DNA of 64,000 bases from assembly GCA_000149265.1 (NCBI GenBank), contig CH003236.1, positions 134,842 through 198,841 on the forward strand, in the 5' to 3' direction. Under the pieces are notes generated by a model. It was not told the DNA's origin. It worked only from the letters and a program-made list of their open reading frames with translations, and did no database searches. A program made the position numbers and the translations under genes. Position 1 is the stretch's first letter. Every line of letters begins with the position of its first letter. This stretch comes from Ciona savignyi (Eukaryota > Chordata > Ascidiacea > Phlebobranchia > Cionidae). This document shows positions 46,060 through 57,433 of the stretch, in pieces.

Positions 46060-47420
46060 CGACTCCTTGTTGGAGAATTCGAAGCGATATAGCATGCCTG
46101 TTACAATCATGGTTTAAAACAAATCATAATTTTTAGGGTATTTCCCTATGTTCCCTTTTTCTTTTTGTTCAATAAGGCGGATAGGGAACTAACATTTTGG
46201 CCGTATAAGCGCTATGCCCAAAAAACTTAATTTAAAAAAATTCCGATTTGTTTTTTACCTCCCAGGGGAAATCCCCTGGGTATATTACCCAAAATTTTGG
46301 TTTCTGCATATCTAGACCATGTTTTCTAACAAATGACAAAGTTTCATTGTAATTCCATTACTCCTTCTGGTAGATGTCGGTGCCACAACCCATGCCTGTC
46401 ACAATCATGATTTGAAAACAAAATCTTATTTTCTAGGGTATTTCCCTAGGTAATTTTTTTAATTCTTTTAAGTGTTATATCATTGGCTAATGCACTTACA
46501 GTTTACCAAATTGAAATGAAATTGGAGTAGCCGTTTAAGAGCTCTGCCCAAAAAAGCTAGTTTAAAAAAAATACCGTTTTGGTTTTTCACCTTCCAGGGG
46601 AATTCCCCTGGTTATATTACCAACAATTTTGATTTCTGCATATCTAGACCATGTTGTCTAACAAATAACAAAGTTTTATTGTAATTCCATTACTCCTTCT
46701 GGTAGATGTCGGTGCCACAACCCATGCCTGTCACAATCATGATTTGAAAACAAAATCTTATTTTTACGGTATTTCCCTATGTAATTTTTTAAATTCTTTT
46801 AAGTGTTATATCATTGGCTAATGCACTTACAGTTTACTAAATTTAAATGAAATTGGAGTAGCCGTTCAAGCGTTCTGCCCAAAAACGCTCTTTTTAAAAA
46901 AAAAATACCGTTTTGGTTTTTCACCTACCAGGGGAATTCCCCTGAGTATATTACCAATAATATTGGTTTCTGCATATCTAGACCATGTTGTCTAACAAAT
47001 GACAAAGTTTTATTGCAATTCCATTACTCCTTCTGGTAGATGTCGGTGCCACAACCAATGCCTGCCACAATTATGATTTGAAAACAAAATATTATTTTTA
47101 GGGTATTTCCCTGGGTAATTTCTTTAATTCTTGTAAATGGTATATCAGTGGCTGATGCCCTTACAGTTTACCAAATTTAATTAAAATTGGATTAGCCGTT
47201 CAAGCGCTATGCCCAAGAAAGCTATTTTTTTTAAAAAAGATACCGTTTTGGTTTTTCACCTCCCAGGGGAATTCCCCTCAGTATATTCCGCAAAATTTTG
47301 ATCCGTGCACATCTAGACCATCCATGTGATCTAACACACGACAAAGTTTTATTGCGATTCCATTACCCTTCTGGTAGATGTCGTTGCCACAAGCCATGCC
47401 TGTCAAGCGTTTGACGAAAA
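46060..47420 (+). repeat. About 333-bp tandem satellite, four units
   Basis: The string ATGCCTGTCACAATCATGAT or close variants begins at about 46094, 46392, 46724, 47058 and (truncated) 47396, giving spacings of about 298, 332, 334 and 338 bp. Each unit carries GGTATTTCCCTA, TACCGTTTTGGTTTTTCACC, CAGGGGAATTCCCCTG and CATTACTCCTTCTGGTAGAT. The array ends in an A-rich homopolymer run (47410-47465). Confidence 0.9.
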
Positions 47421-47431
47421 AAAAAACGAAA

Positions 47432-47463
<32 letters not shown>

Positions 47464-47659
47464 CGGACAAAAACAATATGTGTCCCATTTTTCCAAATGG
47501 GACCCATAATAACATCGAAGTGCAACTTATAACCTTGATTAAAACCCAACCCCACAAAGAATGGTAAGCGCAAATGTAGTGTAACTACAAGATGATTTCG
47601 ACAAGCTAATTGAAAGAGACAGTAAAGATGCACTTGTATGGTTGGCCATCGATGTAATA

Positions 47660-48165
47660 ATTCAGTAAAATCAGCGCGCTGCTTATTTAAGTGCGCGCAC
47701 CTAATTTAGCAGCGCACTGGTAACCTTTCACCTGGCCCCGAGTGTCATAATTCGTCTATTTACGCCATCTTGCGGCAAAATTGACAACGCGTTCACAAAT
47801 TGAGTACGCGTTCATAAATTACCAACGCACACTTAACTTTCTGACAAAAACATCGACCGTCGTTGGCCATCAGTGTCACAATTCCATAAAATCACCGTGC
47901 TGCTAATTTAAGTGCGCGCACTCAAATTTAGAAGCGCGCTGGTAACCTTTCACCCAGCCAAGAGTGTCATAATTCGAGTCTACAGTCTCTATACGCTACC
48001 TTAATTACCGCCCGGTGGCGTAAAGATATGAATTATGACACTCTTGGATTATGACACTCCAATTGTGACACTTTTGGCGAGGGGAAAGGTTACCAGCGCG
48101 CTGCTAAATTGAGTTCGCGCTGCTAAATTAAGTGCGCGCACTTAAATTAGCAGCGCGCTGACTTT
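47660..48165. mobile_element. Fold-back (long inverted repeat) element
   Basis: The left arm begins TCAGCGCGCTGC and contains TTAAGTGCGCGCAC, GGTAACCTTTCAC and GAGTGTCATAATTCG; the right arm carries the same strings inverted (GAATTATGACACTC, GAAAGGTTACCAGCGCG, AAGTGCGCGCACTTAAAT, AGCAGCGCGCTGA). Part of the left arm is itself repeated near 47860-47990. No ORF; a palindromic non-autonomous transposon is likely. Confidence 0.75.
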
Positions 48166-48444
48166 TTTGTGTAAGAAGTATGGTGCGCTGAAAGGGATAT
48201 GGCGAAAAACACAACTTGTCATTCCCTAATCTGGAAAAATAAAAAAATGAGAAGAAAAGCCTTAACCCGACTAACCAATTGTACAAAAATTTAAATTAAC
48301 CAGAAAGAAATATTAAAACAACTAAAAAACTATTTTGAAAGTTTAAACTGTGCCAAAAATAACACCCATGTTACAACAGATAGAATGAAATACTTCTCCA
48401 ACGATTTTCAACACTCAAAGGTGAATCAAAATCAATTCTTTGCG

Positions 48445-49010
48445 AAGGAAAATTAATAATCACAGAATGCTTGAGCATTAAAAACGACAAAAAAACAAAA
48501 CCCCTGGTTTGGACGGACACAGTTTAGCAAGGTATTTTGGACTAGGTTAAAAGCAGTGATGGTAAGTAATTTTAACCATGCATATGGCATGGGATGTTTT
48601 ACGGAGCAAATAAACTGGGGGTTGTGACATTAATCCCTAAAACAGAATAAAAACGTCATGTACCCTGAAAAGTATCCGCCCATAACATTAATGAATGCCG
48701 ACTCTAAAATAACAACCAAAGTTATTAATAGCAGAAAAATTAAAGTACAACCTTAAAATATAACGAGCGAACAAGCTGGTTTTGTAAAAGAAGATATATC
48801 GGGGATAAATATTCAACTAACTTTTGATCTAATCGACCACGTTAATCGAGAGAACAAGCAAGGGACACTTCTATTTTTGGATATATACAAAGCGCTCGAT
48901 TTTCTAAATTGGGAATTTATCAACATGACATGCAGAACATTTTTGTTTGGAGAGGGCCTTATCAATTGGACAACGACATTTTATTCAGATGCAAAATGTT
49001 TGCTTATTAA
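48445..49010 (+). pseudogene. Decayed L1/Tx1-type LINE reverse transcriptase
   Basis: Reading across frames gives the ordered RT landmarks: PGLDGHSLARYF (48502 on), GLVTLIPKTE, KYPPITLMNADSKITTKVIN, SEQAGFVKEDISGINIQLTF, LLFLDIYKALDFLNWEFIN, and a W-T-T-T-F-Y-S-D-A/S-x-x-L-I-N stretch. Stops and frameshifts interrupt it and the normal F-L-D-F-x-K-A-F-D motif is degraded. Confidence 0.8.
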
Positions 49011-49794
49011 TAAGAAGCACAGCAGCTCTCTCACCTTTATGTAAAGACGGGTGTTGGGCAGGTTTGCCCGGTATCTACAACACTATTCGTAATATGCATG
49101 GGATTTCTACTTACACCGATTCCTCAACATGCGGTGTGACAAGAAAATAGCACACCGTATTGATAAACAGTCTAAACGCGCTTTACTTGTACACTCCAAA
49201 CCAGACATCAATTTATCGATGATGGGTGGATTCTTATTTGGCTGTACGTTGTAAGTTGTACTTCGTGCGGGTTTCTATGCTAAATTTACTAAGTAGTCGG
49301 AAAACGTAAGCCAATGGATAGATTCCAAACTAAGATGTAAAGAACTATTGATGATAATTCCCAACTAAAATTTACCAAATGCAACCCTTACTTAAACCTT
49401 ATTTTATTGATCGCTGAATTGGAACGCAGCTTACATAATAAAGTGTTAACATATTTAAATTCACAAAGTAAAAATCCTTATTTTTAACTGTTTTTAATGT
49501 ATAATATATGTACGTACATTTAACCGCAGTATAATTGAATCTATTTACTATTATTTTGATAGCGTTTAAAAAGGTTCTTAATCATTGGCTGTTTTCAATT
49601 AGCGCAATCTGTCTTAGTTTCCTCGAAGGGAACTAGTAGCAAGTCAGCGTTGTCACAGCAAGATCTTGGATCTTGCAATTGTGAATTCTGTCGAGCAATA
49701 AAGTCTTCTGCCTTTGTTCAATACTTAGCTTTGTTGTATGCATTTTGGGCATGTTACTGGTAGTTTTAATTCGTCTAAACTTATTGATTTTGAA

Positions 49795-50230
49795 TTATGC
49801 TAATTGGATCTGTAGGGCTTTGACGGTCTCACTTCTTTGAAGTTGTGTTGTCCAATTCTTTAATAACAGTTTCGTCCACTTTGGGACACGGTAGCCTACT
49901 TGAGTTTCGATTTCAAGGAGTACGTTATCTTGGTTTTCCGTCGTGTTGGGTTCTTTTCTGTTCTTGTGTGGTATCTTGGTGTTAAAGCTCGAGTCTACAT
50001 TGTTCTTAGCTTCTTTCGAGCAACCCGACGCCTTCTGTTTCAGCGTGTCCTTATTAACATGATTGTTATCAGCCACGATGTTATGGATCTTCGGGTAATC
50101 GAGATTCCTTGTTGGGCATTCCGATTATTTGTTGCCTGCTTCTTTGCAATAATTACAGGTGATTTGCTGTTCGTGATATCTGCAGTAAACATTGAACCCT
50201 TCTATGGTTTACATATAGCTCGGTATCGAG
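49795..50230 (-). pseudogene. LINE ORF1 (gag-like) remnant with degenerate zinc knuckle
   Basis: On the minus strand YCRYHEQQITCNYCKEAGNK is followed by a stop and SECPTR, matching the R-Y-x-x-Q-P-x-T-C-x-x-C-x-x-x-G-H-x-x-x-x-C-P pattern of LINE ORF1 proteins, but with Asn for the zinc-binding His. A lysine/asparagine-rich tail of about 93 residues follows (down to 49795). Confidence 0.5.
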
Positions 50231-50560
50231 AGTTTCTTCACAACAGATCTTTTCTTAATGACAATTCGCATTTCATTAAGTAACGCTTTTCAATACTTTC
50301 TGTGTTAACCGTTTTTTACTTCTACAAACATTTTAACGAATTCATTTTTAATCATTTCGTTTAGTATCGGTATTGGGACCCAGCCCACGTCCACGTTTAT
50401 TCTTTTCGTCTCGTACAATCGGACTGACTGCACAGTCAAAAAGAAAAAAAAACATTTTTCTCTTGAATTTGCCAAATCGCGTATTTATTCTCTGCAAAGT
50501 GCACAGTTTGTTGTGGACGTGACGACTTAAAATCGGCCGTCATCGTTTAGGCATGGTTTG

Positions 50561-50862
50561 GATAGGATAGGATAGGATATTCATGTTTATCCCCGTGAAT
50601 GGGAAAAACAAGGGGGTTAACACACGGGCAATCGTCAGATCACCTCGCGCCCACCGTCGGGTTAACGGAGCTATTACAGTGTGTTGTATTTGGTAGATAC
50701 GTTCCTTCAATGGTAGAACCCATTATTCCGCTGGGTTCAGGCAATGTCCGTAAGGTGCCTTGCCCAAGAACACAACCGACTAGCTAGCGACCAGTTTCGC
50801 ACCTGCAACCTTTCGATTGAAAGGCGGCGCGGCGCACTTAACCGTTAGACCAACCGGCCGGG
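50561..50862 (-). mobile_element. tRNA-derived composite SINE, full length
   Basis: Begins (plus view) with four GGATA/AGGAT repeats at 50561-50580, the SINE 3' tail, then TTTATCCCCGTGAATGGG and CCACCGTCGGGTTAACGG. It ends in the tRNA-like head CCAACCGGCCGG. Low divergence suggests a young copy. Confidence 0.85.
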
Positions 50863-51982
50863 TTTGGCGATTTGTATTCTGTTGCGCAGTTAAAACAATG
50901 AAATTTTTAAAAGTTTTCCTTTTGTATGGGGCCTTCTCGGTTGCAGTTAAGACACTATATCTCCATGTTATTTATGTTTTATTGAATTTGTTTCTGCATG
51001 GTAAGGGAACTGCTGCAGTGCTGCTGAATGCGCGTTAATTTCCGTTGTTTTTCTGCGATGCTTTAATCTTAACTCAGAATCAGAATCTGTTTTGTCTACA
51101 GGGCGCTGGAATTGAACGCGTTCAGCGAAGCTATCTTCTTTCACATCAAGCGTGCAATCAAACCATGGAGCACTGACACGTGGCCAAATCCTGGTTTCGG
51201 AAACCGTTGTGCTGACATCAGTTTAAATTTAAATCTTCTTTTAAGGAGAAACAATTCTTATACAAGAGTTAAGTTCAAGTTTGTTTTGCTGTGTTGCTGC
51301 AATGAAAATCGTTGTTTCTTTTAAAACAGTTTGATTTCATCACTTTAAGGGTACCGATTCCTATCTAGCGCCTATGTTTATTTTTTCCCTTTCATACAAT
51401 CGCGCACATTTGTTTTTTGCTGTTGTTGTTTTAAGGCATCAACCAATTAAATAACATTTTATCTGTCTGTGCAGGAACAACCGACTAGATTTCCCTTCCA
51501 TTTGGCTATTTCTCTGAGTTTTTCCACCGGAAAGTTGACTTTTTTACCTCCGACCCTGTCATTGGAATAAAAGTAAAAAAGACAGTGTAGTACATTGGAT
51601 CACATGACTGGTACCTTGTATGCCATAAATGAGCCCTTGGCAATCAATAGTCCATCAACAGCACCTTGTCCGAGGATATAGCTAAACAGTCAATTTCAAT
51701 CACACTACCTTTCGACTGAAGGCCGACATCCGGCCGAATCTCATCAATTACACACACTTCCCATTACACAATGCCTCTCGTTACATTACTTTACCCAAGT
51801 GTGTATGAGATCATGTGTATAAATTATCATGCATGCCTAAGCAAATACCAACTTCACATGATGGGTTGGTGCTTAAGTTGAGCAAACATAGGAGTTTTTT
51901 TAGAATGTGTTAGTGCCGTCCCTACCAGACGTATTCAAACTAATTTTCGTTGCCAGACTTTGAGCAACAGCTGTTTCTGCCC
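50863..51982. other. Region upstream of FUT8-like copy A
   Basis: No gene seen. From about 51228 the sequence is the left part of a segmental duplication, repeated from about 58600. Confidence 0.5.
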
Positions 51983-51988
51983 ATATAA
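51983..51988 (+). promoter_or_regulatory. TATA box of FUT8-like copy A
   Basis: TATAAA 74 bp before the start codon, conserved in copy B at 59321-59326. Confidence 0.55.
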
Positions 51989-52056
51989 ACTGCTATCTTA
52001 AGTTTTCGTTATCAGTCGTTTTATTCGCGGAAAGCTTATTGGAATAAGGAGTAAAT

Positions 52057-55000
52057 ATGACAATCTGCACGACAGTCAGTCGCATATCGCTAATTTGGTC
52101 GATATTAATTATATGCAGGTAAGTTTTACGACTTGTATTGTTACTTTTAAACCCAATTGTAATTTTTAGGTAATTCTTGTCCATTACTTTAGATTATTTT
52201 AATGTTATTGTTTTTACTAGATTTATGATTAGTAATATATTTATATATAGGCATAACCAATTTTTAAGTTTGTTATGTTACAGTTTTGCTTTGGCGAAAG
52301 TTGGGTCTACACGGAAACAGCCACAGCGTAAAATCGGTAGGAACTAATGTGTGATAGCTTATTTTAACGTTGACAGACTAACAAGTCATACTTAATTTGT
52401 GTGTTTGGAAGTAAATAACTCAATCACCCGATCGTAAATTGCTAGGGATTTTATATTTTTTCATCCAAGCTGGGTGGTGAATGGGTTAGCTTGCGACACA
52501 CAGCATTTGTACCACATGTGCGTCGTGTGTCATTCCGGTTAGGTGCTACGTATAGCGCTTCGAACCGCAGAACAAATGTGGATTTGCCCAAGCCTATTCC
52601 GATGTGCTTGTGAAATGCATTAAGTAGACTCCGCCAGAATTAAGTGGATTAATCTTTAGAAATTTATATCCATCCATATCTAATATGTAGGATCTGCGTA
52701 TAAATCTTTTCTACTTTCATGTCATTTTGACGTTAAATTAAAACACAGATTCTTACAACGCAATTAATAATTCTTCATTACACAGTAAATTAGATTAACT
52801 TAATTTCCCGTTTTTTAATACTGGGGCACAAAATAAATAAACTCAACCAAACTAAAATAACCAACTGGTAGACAGAAGTTTTATCTTTCCTCACAAGGTT
52901 ATATATTTTCGCGTATTGCGTTATACATTAACTTCAAATTTTGTCAAAATTGCTCCTAATGTACTTAAACCACACAACGGAGAAAAAATTTAATCCCGTG
53001 TGAGAATCAACGGTTAATGAGGCACTAGTAGCTTGTTGGGTTAGTGTTTCCTCTTTTAGTTCAAGTTTAGTAGATTTGAAACTGGTCGTCAGCCAGTCGG
53101 TTGTATCATTGGGAAAGGGACTTTGCGGACATCTGAACCCGGTGGATATATGCGTTTTAAAAAAATTGAAAACTTAAAACTTCTTAAAACATAAGCACCG
53201 CACTGCAATAGCTCCGGTAACCTGGTGGCGGGTACAAGGTAAATGACAGCAATCCGTTATAGTACCGCTCCCTTCAATATACGTGAAGTAAACTATTATC
53301 CGTATAATAACGCGTTTTCCCAGTCACATGTGCTATATTGAGTCGGTCACCGACCACCGGGTATTTTAGTTGTCACTTTTTAAACCAGAGGTTCCCAAAC
53401 TGTAGTAGTTATACCACCGGTAGTACGTGGGAGTTTTTCAGGTGATACGCAACTAACTTAAACATACTTATATATACATTTGAGACAGTTTTCAATCTTT
53501 CAAACTTTCAGGTTGAGTAATTTGCAATGAATTACGTTTTGCGCTGTCATCGAACCTATTCCTCGTATTGACCAGCTGGCGGAGAAACAATAAACAACTA
53601 CATTCATTGCATTAAAACTTTATTTTGTATCTTCATGGAATGACATTTGTTAAACTATCAATTAACTACATATTATTTCTCATTACCTGATGCAAAGTTA
53701 GTATTAACTTCGGCGGTAGTAACACTGTACAAAAGCTTAAAATAGCTCGAGGGAATACAAGTTTGGGAATCTCTGTTTTAAACCTACCATGCTTTTATTC
53801 TCTATAAAAACATTGCAGCAAAAGATCCCGACTAAGGTATATATACGTTGCAGATATAAAATCTGATGAGTTTGTAACCCAAGATATGTTGGACCAAGCA
53901 AGGATCATTAGAAAAATCAACAATGACATCATCGATCTTTGGGGTGCCGTGCAATACGAACTTGAAGTTTTAAAAAGTGTCACTAATTTAAAACAAGCCG
54001 CAGACGAGGCAATTGGACGATTGCGTGAACGCATTTTGTGAGGGTGTTTGCTGTTCAGATAGTTTTATTCCCTTGAATACGAAAGCGCGAGGTCCGCCAG
54101 AACACTTGAAAATCCTCAGATAATCTCTTTTCCACCGCTCTCGGTTATCGCAGCTACTGCAGTGTGTTGTGCATAATTGAGACCCCACAGCTGTTTCACT
54201 TTAAAAACTTCTGAACCTACTTGATCCGGGCAATTTTCTTTAGAAGCTTTCTTAAAGGAAAATCGACGAATTGTATTCAAACCATTTTTTACTTAAAAAC
54301 TGACACTTTAACCGACAGGCTATGCTGATGACATATTTAATTATGCAATTGATCTACAGTGCCCTTAAAATAGAAGCTGAAGAATTATCAACATATAACC
54401 ACAATTGGATGAACAAAAAATCTGAAAAGATTATAAAATCCATTGAACAGAAAATCAAGCGGACCCAGGTAAGTTAAATTTTTGACCTATTTTTTTTCAA
54501 AAAATGTGTATATTGTTCACAAAATAAATCGACTGTCGTTTTCTGTTTTTTCTTGTCTCCTTACGATTTTAAAATAAAATAAATATTAATGTTAGATACT
54601 ATATAGGGTACAGAAACTAATACGCTTCCACAGGGCCGGTTTTAGGCCGATTTGACCGATTAGATCAAATTGGGCCCCGCACCTTGAAGGAGCCCCGCGC
54701 TAGCGGGGGTCTTTCTGTACTACGAGGTTTAAAATACTACTGAAACGTAAAATAAAAAGTGAAATAATATTCTTTCTCATAATATCAATTTGTTATGCAT
54801 CGTAACTAAGTCAAATTTATATTTCTGTGTCTGCCTGTTACGTCATAATGAATATGGTTGCTAAACAATATATATGTTTGGAAGTAAAACAATGTATCGT
54901 AAATAAGCATCCACATTACCTTTAATTTGTTTTATAGCAAGTATAAAAAGTCTATTTTTGTAGTTTGTATGTACTGGTATGTATGATATATAAACAACCA

Positions 55001-57433
55001 TAAATTTTGCTATGAAGAGTAGGGGCCCCGCCATCACATTTCTAATTGGGCCCCGCAGTTCCTAGCACCGGGCCTGCGCTTCTATTAAATAGTTTAATAT
55101 GCGGTCCTAATCTTTATATTTCCACAGAATCCAACCTCGTGTCGAAATGCATCCAAGTTGGCCGTTCGAATAGAGGGATGCGGATTTGGATGTCTATCGT
55201 CAGACTTGACCCAAAAGTTTGACATCGCCTTGAAATATGACAAAGTGTTTATAGCGACACCGGATAAAAACGGGGATGTGATGTATTTGTACGACGGAGA
55301 AAATATTTTAGATTTTGCCTTTGACCCAATCAGTGCGTGCAGTAAAGAAAACATAACAAGGAAATATGTGGAATACGGGTGTCGACAAAACACTTGCGAA
55401 TCTCTCGGTAATCTAATTGTAAACTAGTTATTAAGGCTACTTTTCTAGATTGCCAAACCATTGATTTTTTTATTTTAAAACCAAACACTGAAACAACAAA
55501 CTTGTTAGGTTTGCGCTCCAAATCATTCAACATGTCAAATCACAAGTTGGTAGAAATCTATATGAACTTAATGAAGCGTGATTTTGCTTACACCGGCTAC
55601 TCTGCGTCGAAAGAGCAATGGGCGGATATTAGCAGCTTTCATGGGAACCCTAGAGCTTGGTGGAACGGTCAGCTTCGTCGCTTACTCTTTCGACCGCAAG
55701 ATTGGTTAGCAAAGAAAATAAATTACATCGAAAGGAAGATTAATTTCATATTAACTATCGTTGGGTGAGTGGGTGGGTTGGTGCGGTCATGTTTACCTTG
55801 ATTGCTTTGGTCCCAATAACCGGTAGGTTGTTTACTGTTTAGGTCCACATGTGTAAAATGTTTTATTTTGCGATATTTTTCTGTTTACTTTTAGCTACAA
55901 AGGTTTTGTTTACATATTTTCACCAGAAAACAAAAAAAACTACACTCTCTGATTGTTTTAATATTGAATTTGAAAAGTCACCGCTTGTGCCAGTGTCAAG
56001 TTTTTATATATTGGGAAATAAATTTTGCCCAAAATATTACACAAATTAAAAACGTGCTCAAGACATCACTGTGTAAACAAATGTCACATATCTTGTTACA
56101 TCTTTTCGCGGCACCTACTATATCATTCGTAGCACAACAGAACTTTTAGTTACAAAAACAAACTTGTAGCCTATTCTACTACTTTAAGTTATTAGCGGAG
56201 TTTGTAACTTTTAAAATAATTTATACAGTATAAGCTATCTTAACTTATGAAATACGTTTTTGTACACAATAAAACAAATCACCTTTATACACAATAAAAA
56301 TCAATGTTTAAACGCATGACACAAATCATATTAAACGCGAAATCTCAGAACCAGTCACCCCATAAACTTTACGACGAGAAGGGTCATTTATAATATTATT
56401 CCCAAGTATATTATTCCCAAGTAAACGAATGATGTAGTGATTTTAATGTAGCGTATCGGCTAAATAGTGTTTTTACTGGTTTTTATTTTATCACTTCAAA
56501 TTCAATCACGGGATCGCAACAATCCATTAAGTCCCTTTACCAAGCTTGCCTCGTATAATGTTGGCCATGTTTATATATATTTGTTCTTCACAGAATCCAT
56601 ATTAGAAGGAGCGATAAGTTGCGATCTAAAGACGAATATACCGAATTTCACGTCTTTGAAAAGTATATGAAACATGTCGAAGATTGGTACGACAGATTTG
56701 ACTTGAAGAATGTCAGGAATGGACGAATGCAATGCGTCCGAAGGAGGGTATATCTGGTCACAGATGACCCGGATGTTTGGTTCCAGATTAACCGGTGAGT
56801 AAAGAAATATTGTGATGCTAATATTACAATACAATTTGTTAACTCTGCGTAAGTTTAAATATGTTATAAATAATTAAACAGTAAAATTATTGTTAGGTAC
56901 AAGCGTTATGAATTTTTGGGGAACCTAGGAGCTACCTACGCCGCGAGTATTGATGACACCAGGAACACCTTGTACAGCCTTAAAGACATTCTTATAGATA
57001 CGGCAATGCTTTCAAAGTGCAATTACTTTGTGGGAACGCTTTCATCTAGGGTAGGATGGATTATTTGGTGCGCTTACGTGCCCCTTTTACTAGGGTTCTA
57101 GTGTACTAGATGGTTAAAGTCAAATGTAATTAGTTGTTTGTCGCCTTAAACTGATTTGTTTTGCCTTAGGTTGCGACTATGGTGTACGAACTGATGCAGA
57201 CAAATAGACTAGACGGCGCAGAAGACGCATTTTCCCTGGACCATTCCTATGGTGATCCATACGAAAAAAACCTATTTCAGCAGGCGGTTTACAGCCACGG
57301 AGACCCATCGGACAGTGGTGAATTTCACATGAATCCCGGAGATCTAATTGCATTAACAACTAAAAATTTCAATGGCACTTATTTTGGAGAAAACCAAGCA
57401 AGCGTTGGTGTACGGATACTACCCGTCATATAA
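52057..57433 (+). CDS. FUT8: FUT8-like alpha-1,6-fucosyltransferase, copy A (C-terminal frameshift)
   Basis: Golgi type II enzyme of family GT23 that adds fucose to the core GlcNAc of N-glycans. Exons: 52057-52118, 52284-52336, 53854-54037, 54360-54468, 55128-55407, 55509-55764, 56594-56794, 56897-57050, 57170-57433. The signal anchor is ISLIWSILIICSFALA, followed by a helical stem (exons 3-4). The catalytic domain starts RIEGCGFGC and includes FHGNPRAWWNGQLRRLLFRP, GIHIRRSDK (donor-binding Arg pair), YLVTDDPD, ILIDTAMLSKCNYFVGTLSS and MVYELMQT, all matching vertebrate FUT8. Compared with copy B, an extra base near 57402 shifts the frame after FGENQA, so the conserved YPSYKV end of the SH3-like domain is lost and translation stops at 57433 (520 aa). 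The unshifted frame would reach an acidic end at 57518. Three transposon insertions are private to this copy. Confidence 0.85.
53060..53350 (+). mobile_element. Degenerate SINE in intron 2 of copy A
   Basis: GAAACTGGTCGTCAGCCAGT, GCACTGCAATAGCTCCGGTA and later 3' landmarks are recognisable. A related remnant sits at the corresponding place in copy B (60230-60420), so the insertion predates the duplication. Confidence 0.55.
53386..53775. mobile_element. hAT-type MITE, copy A intron 2
   Basis: Termini CAGAGGTTCCCAAACT and AGTTTGGGAATCTCTG are inverted repeats. It is flanked by a perfect 8-bp target duplication TTTTAAAC (53378-53385 and 53776-53783), the hAT hallmark. Copy B shows one unoccupied TTTTAAAG at this place. 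Confidence 0.9.
54050..54235 (-). mobile_element. Degenerate SINE fragment in intron 3 of copy A
   Basis: Contains GGTTATCGCAGCTACTGCAG, GTGTGTTGTGCATAATTGAG and TGATCCGGGCAAT, a decayed minus-strand SINE. A counterpart is present in copy B at about 60835-61000. Confidence 0.5.
54631..55076. mobile_element. hAT-type MITE, copy A intron 4
   Basis: Begins CAGGGCCGGTTTTAGGCC and ends GCACCGGGCCTG. The 8-bp flanks CGCTTCCA (54623-54630) and CGCTTCTA (55077-55084) differ at one base, a decayed target duplication. Internal GGGCCCCGC motifs are repeated. Absent from copy B. Confidence 0.8.

Noticed and set aside
47278-47633. Phe-rich minus-strand frames of 64-76 codons
   Set aside because: Translation of the A-rich homopolymer tract at the end of the satellite array.
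49900-50283. 127-codon plus-strand frame, hydrophobic
   Set aside because: Antisense of the LINE ORF1 zinc-knuckle remnant; its hydrophobicity mirrors the Lys/Asn-rich minus-strand protein.
54319-54359. Longer exon 4 of FUT8-like copy A starting at GCTATGCTG
   Set aside because: Exon 3 ends in phase 2 and this start gives an immediate stop; the acceptor before 54360 closes the frame in both copies.
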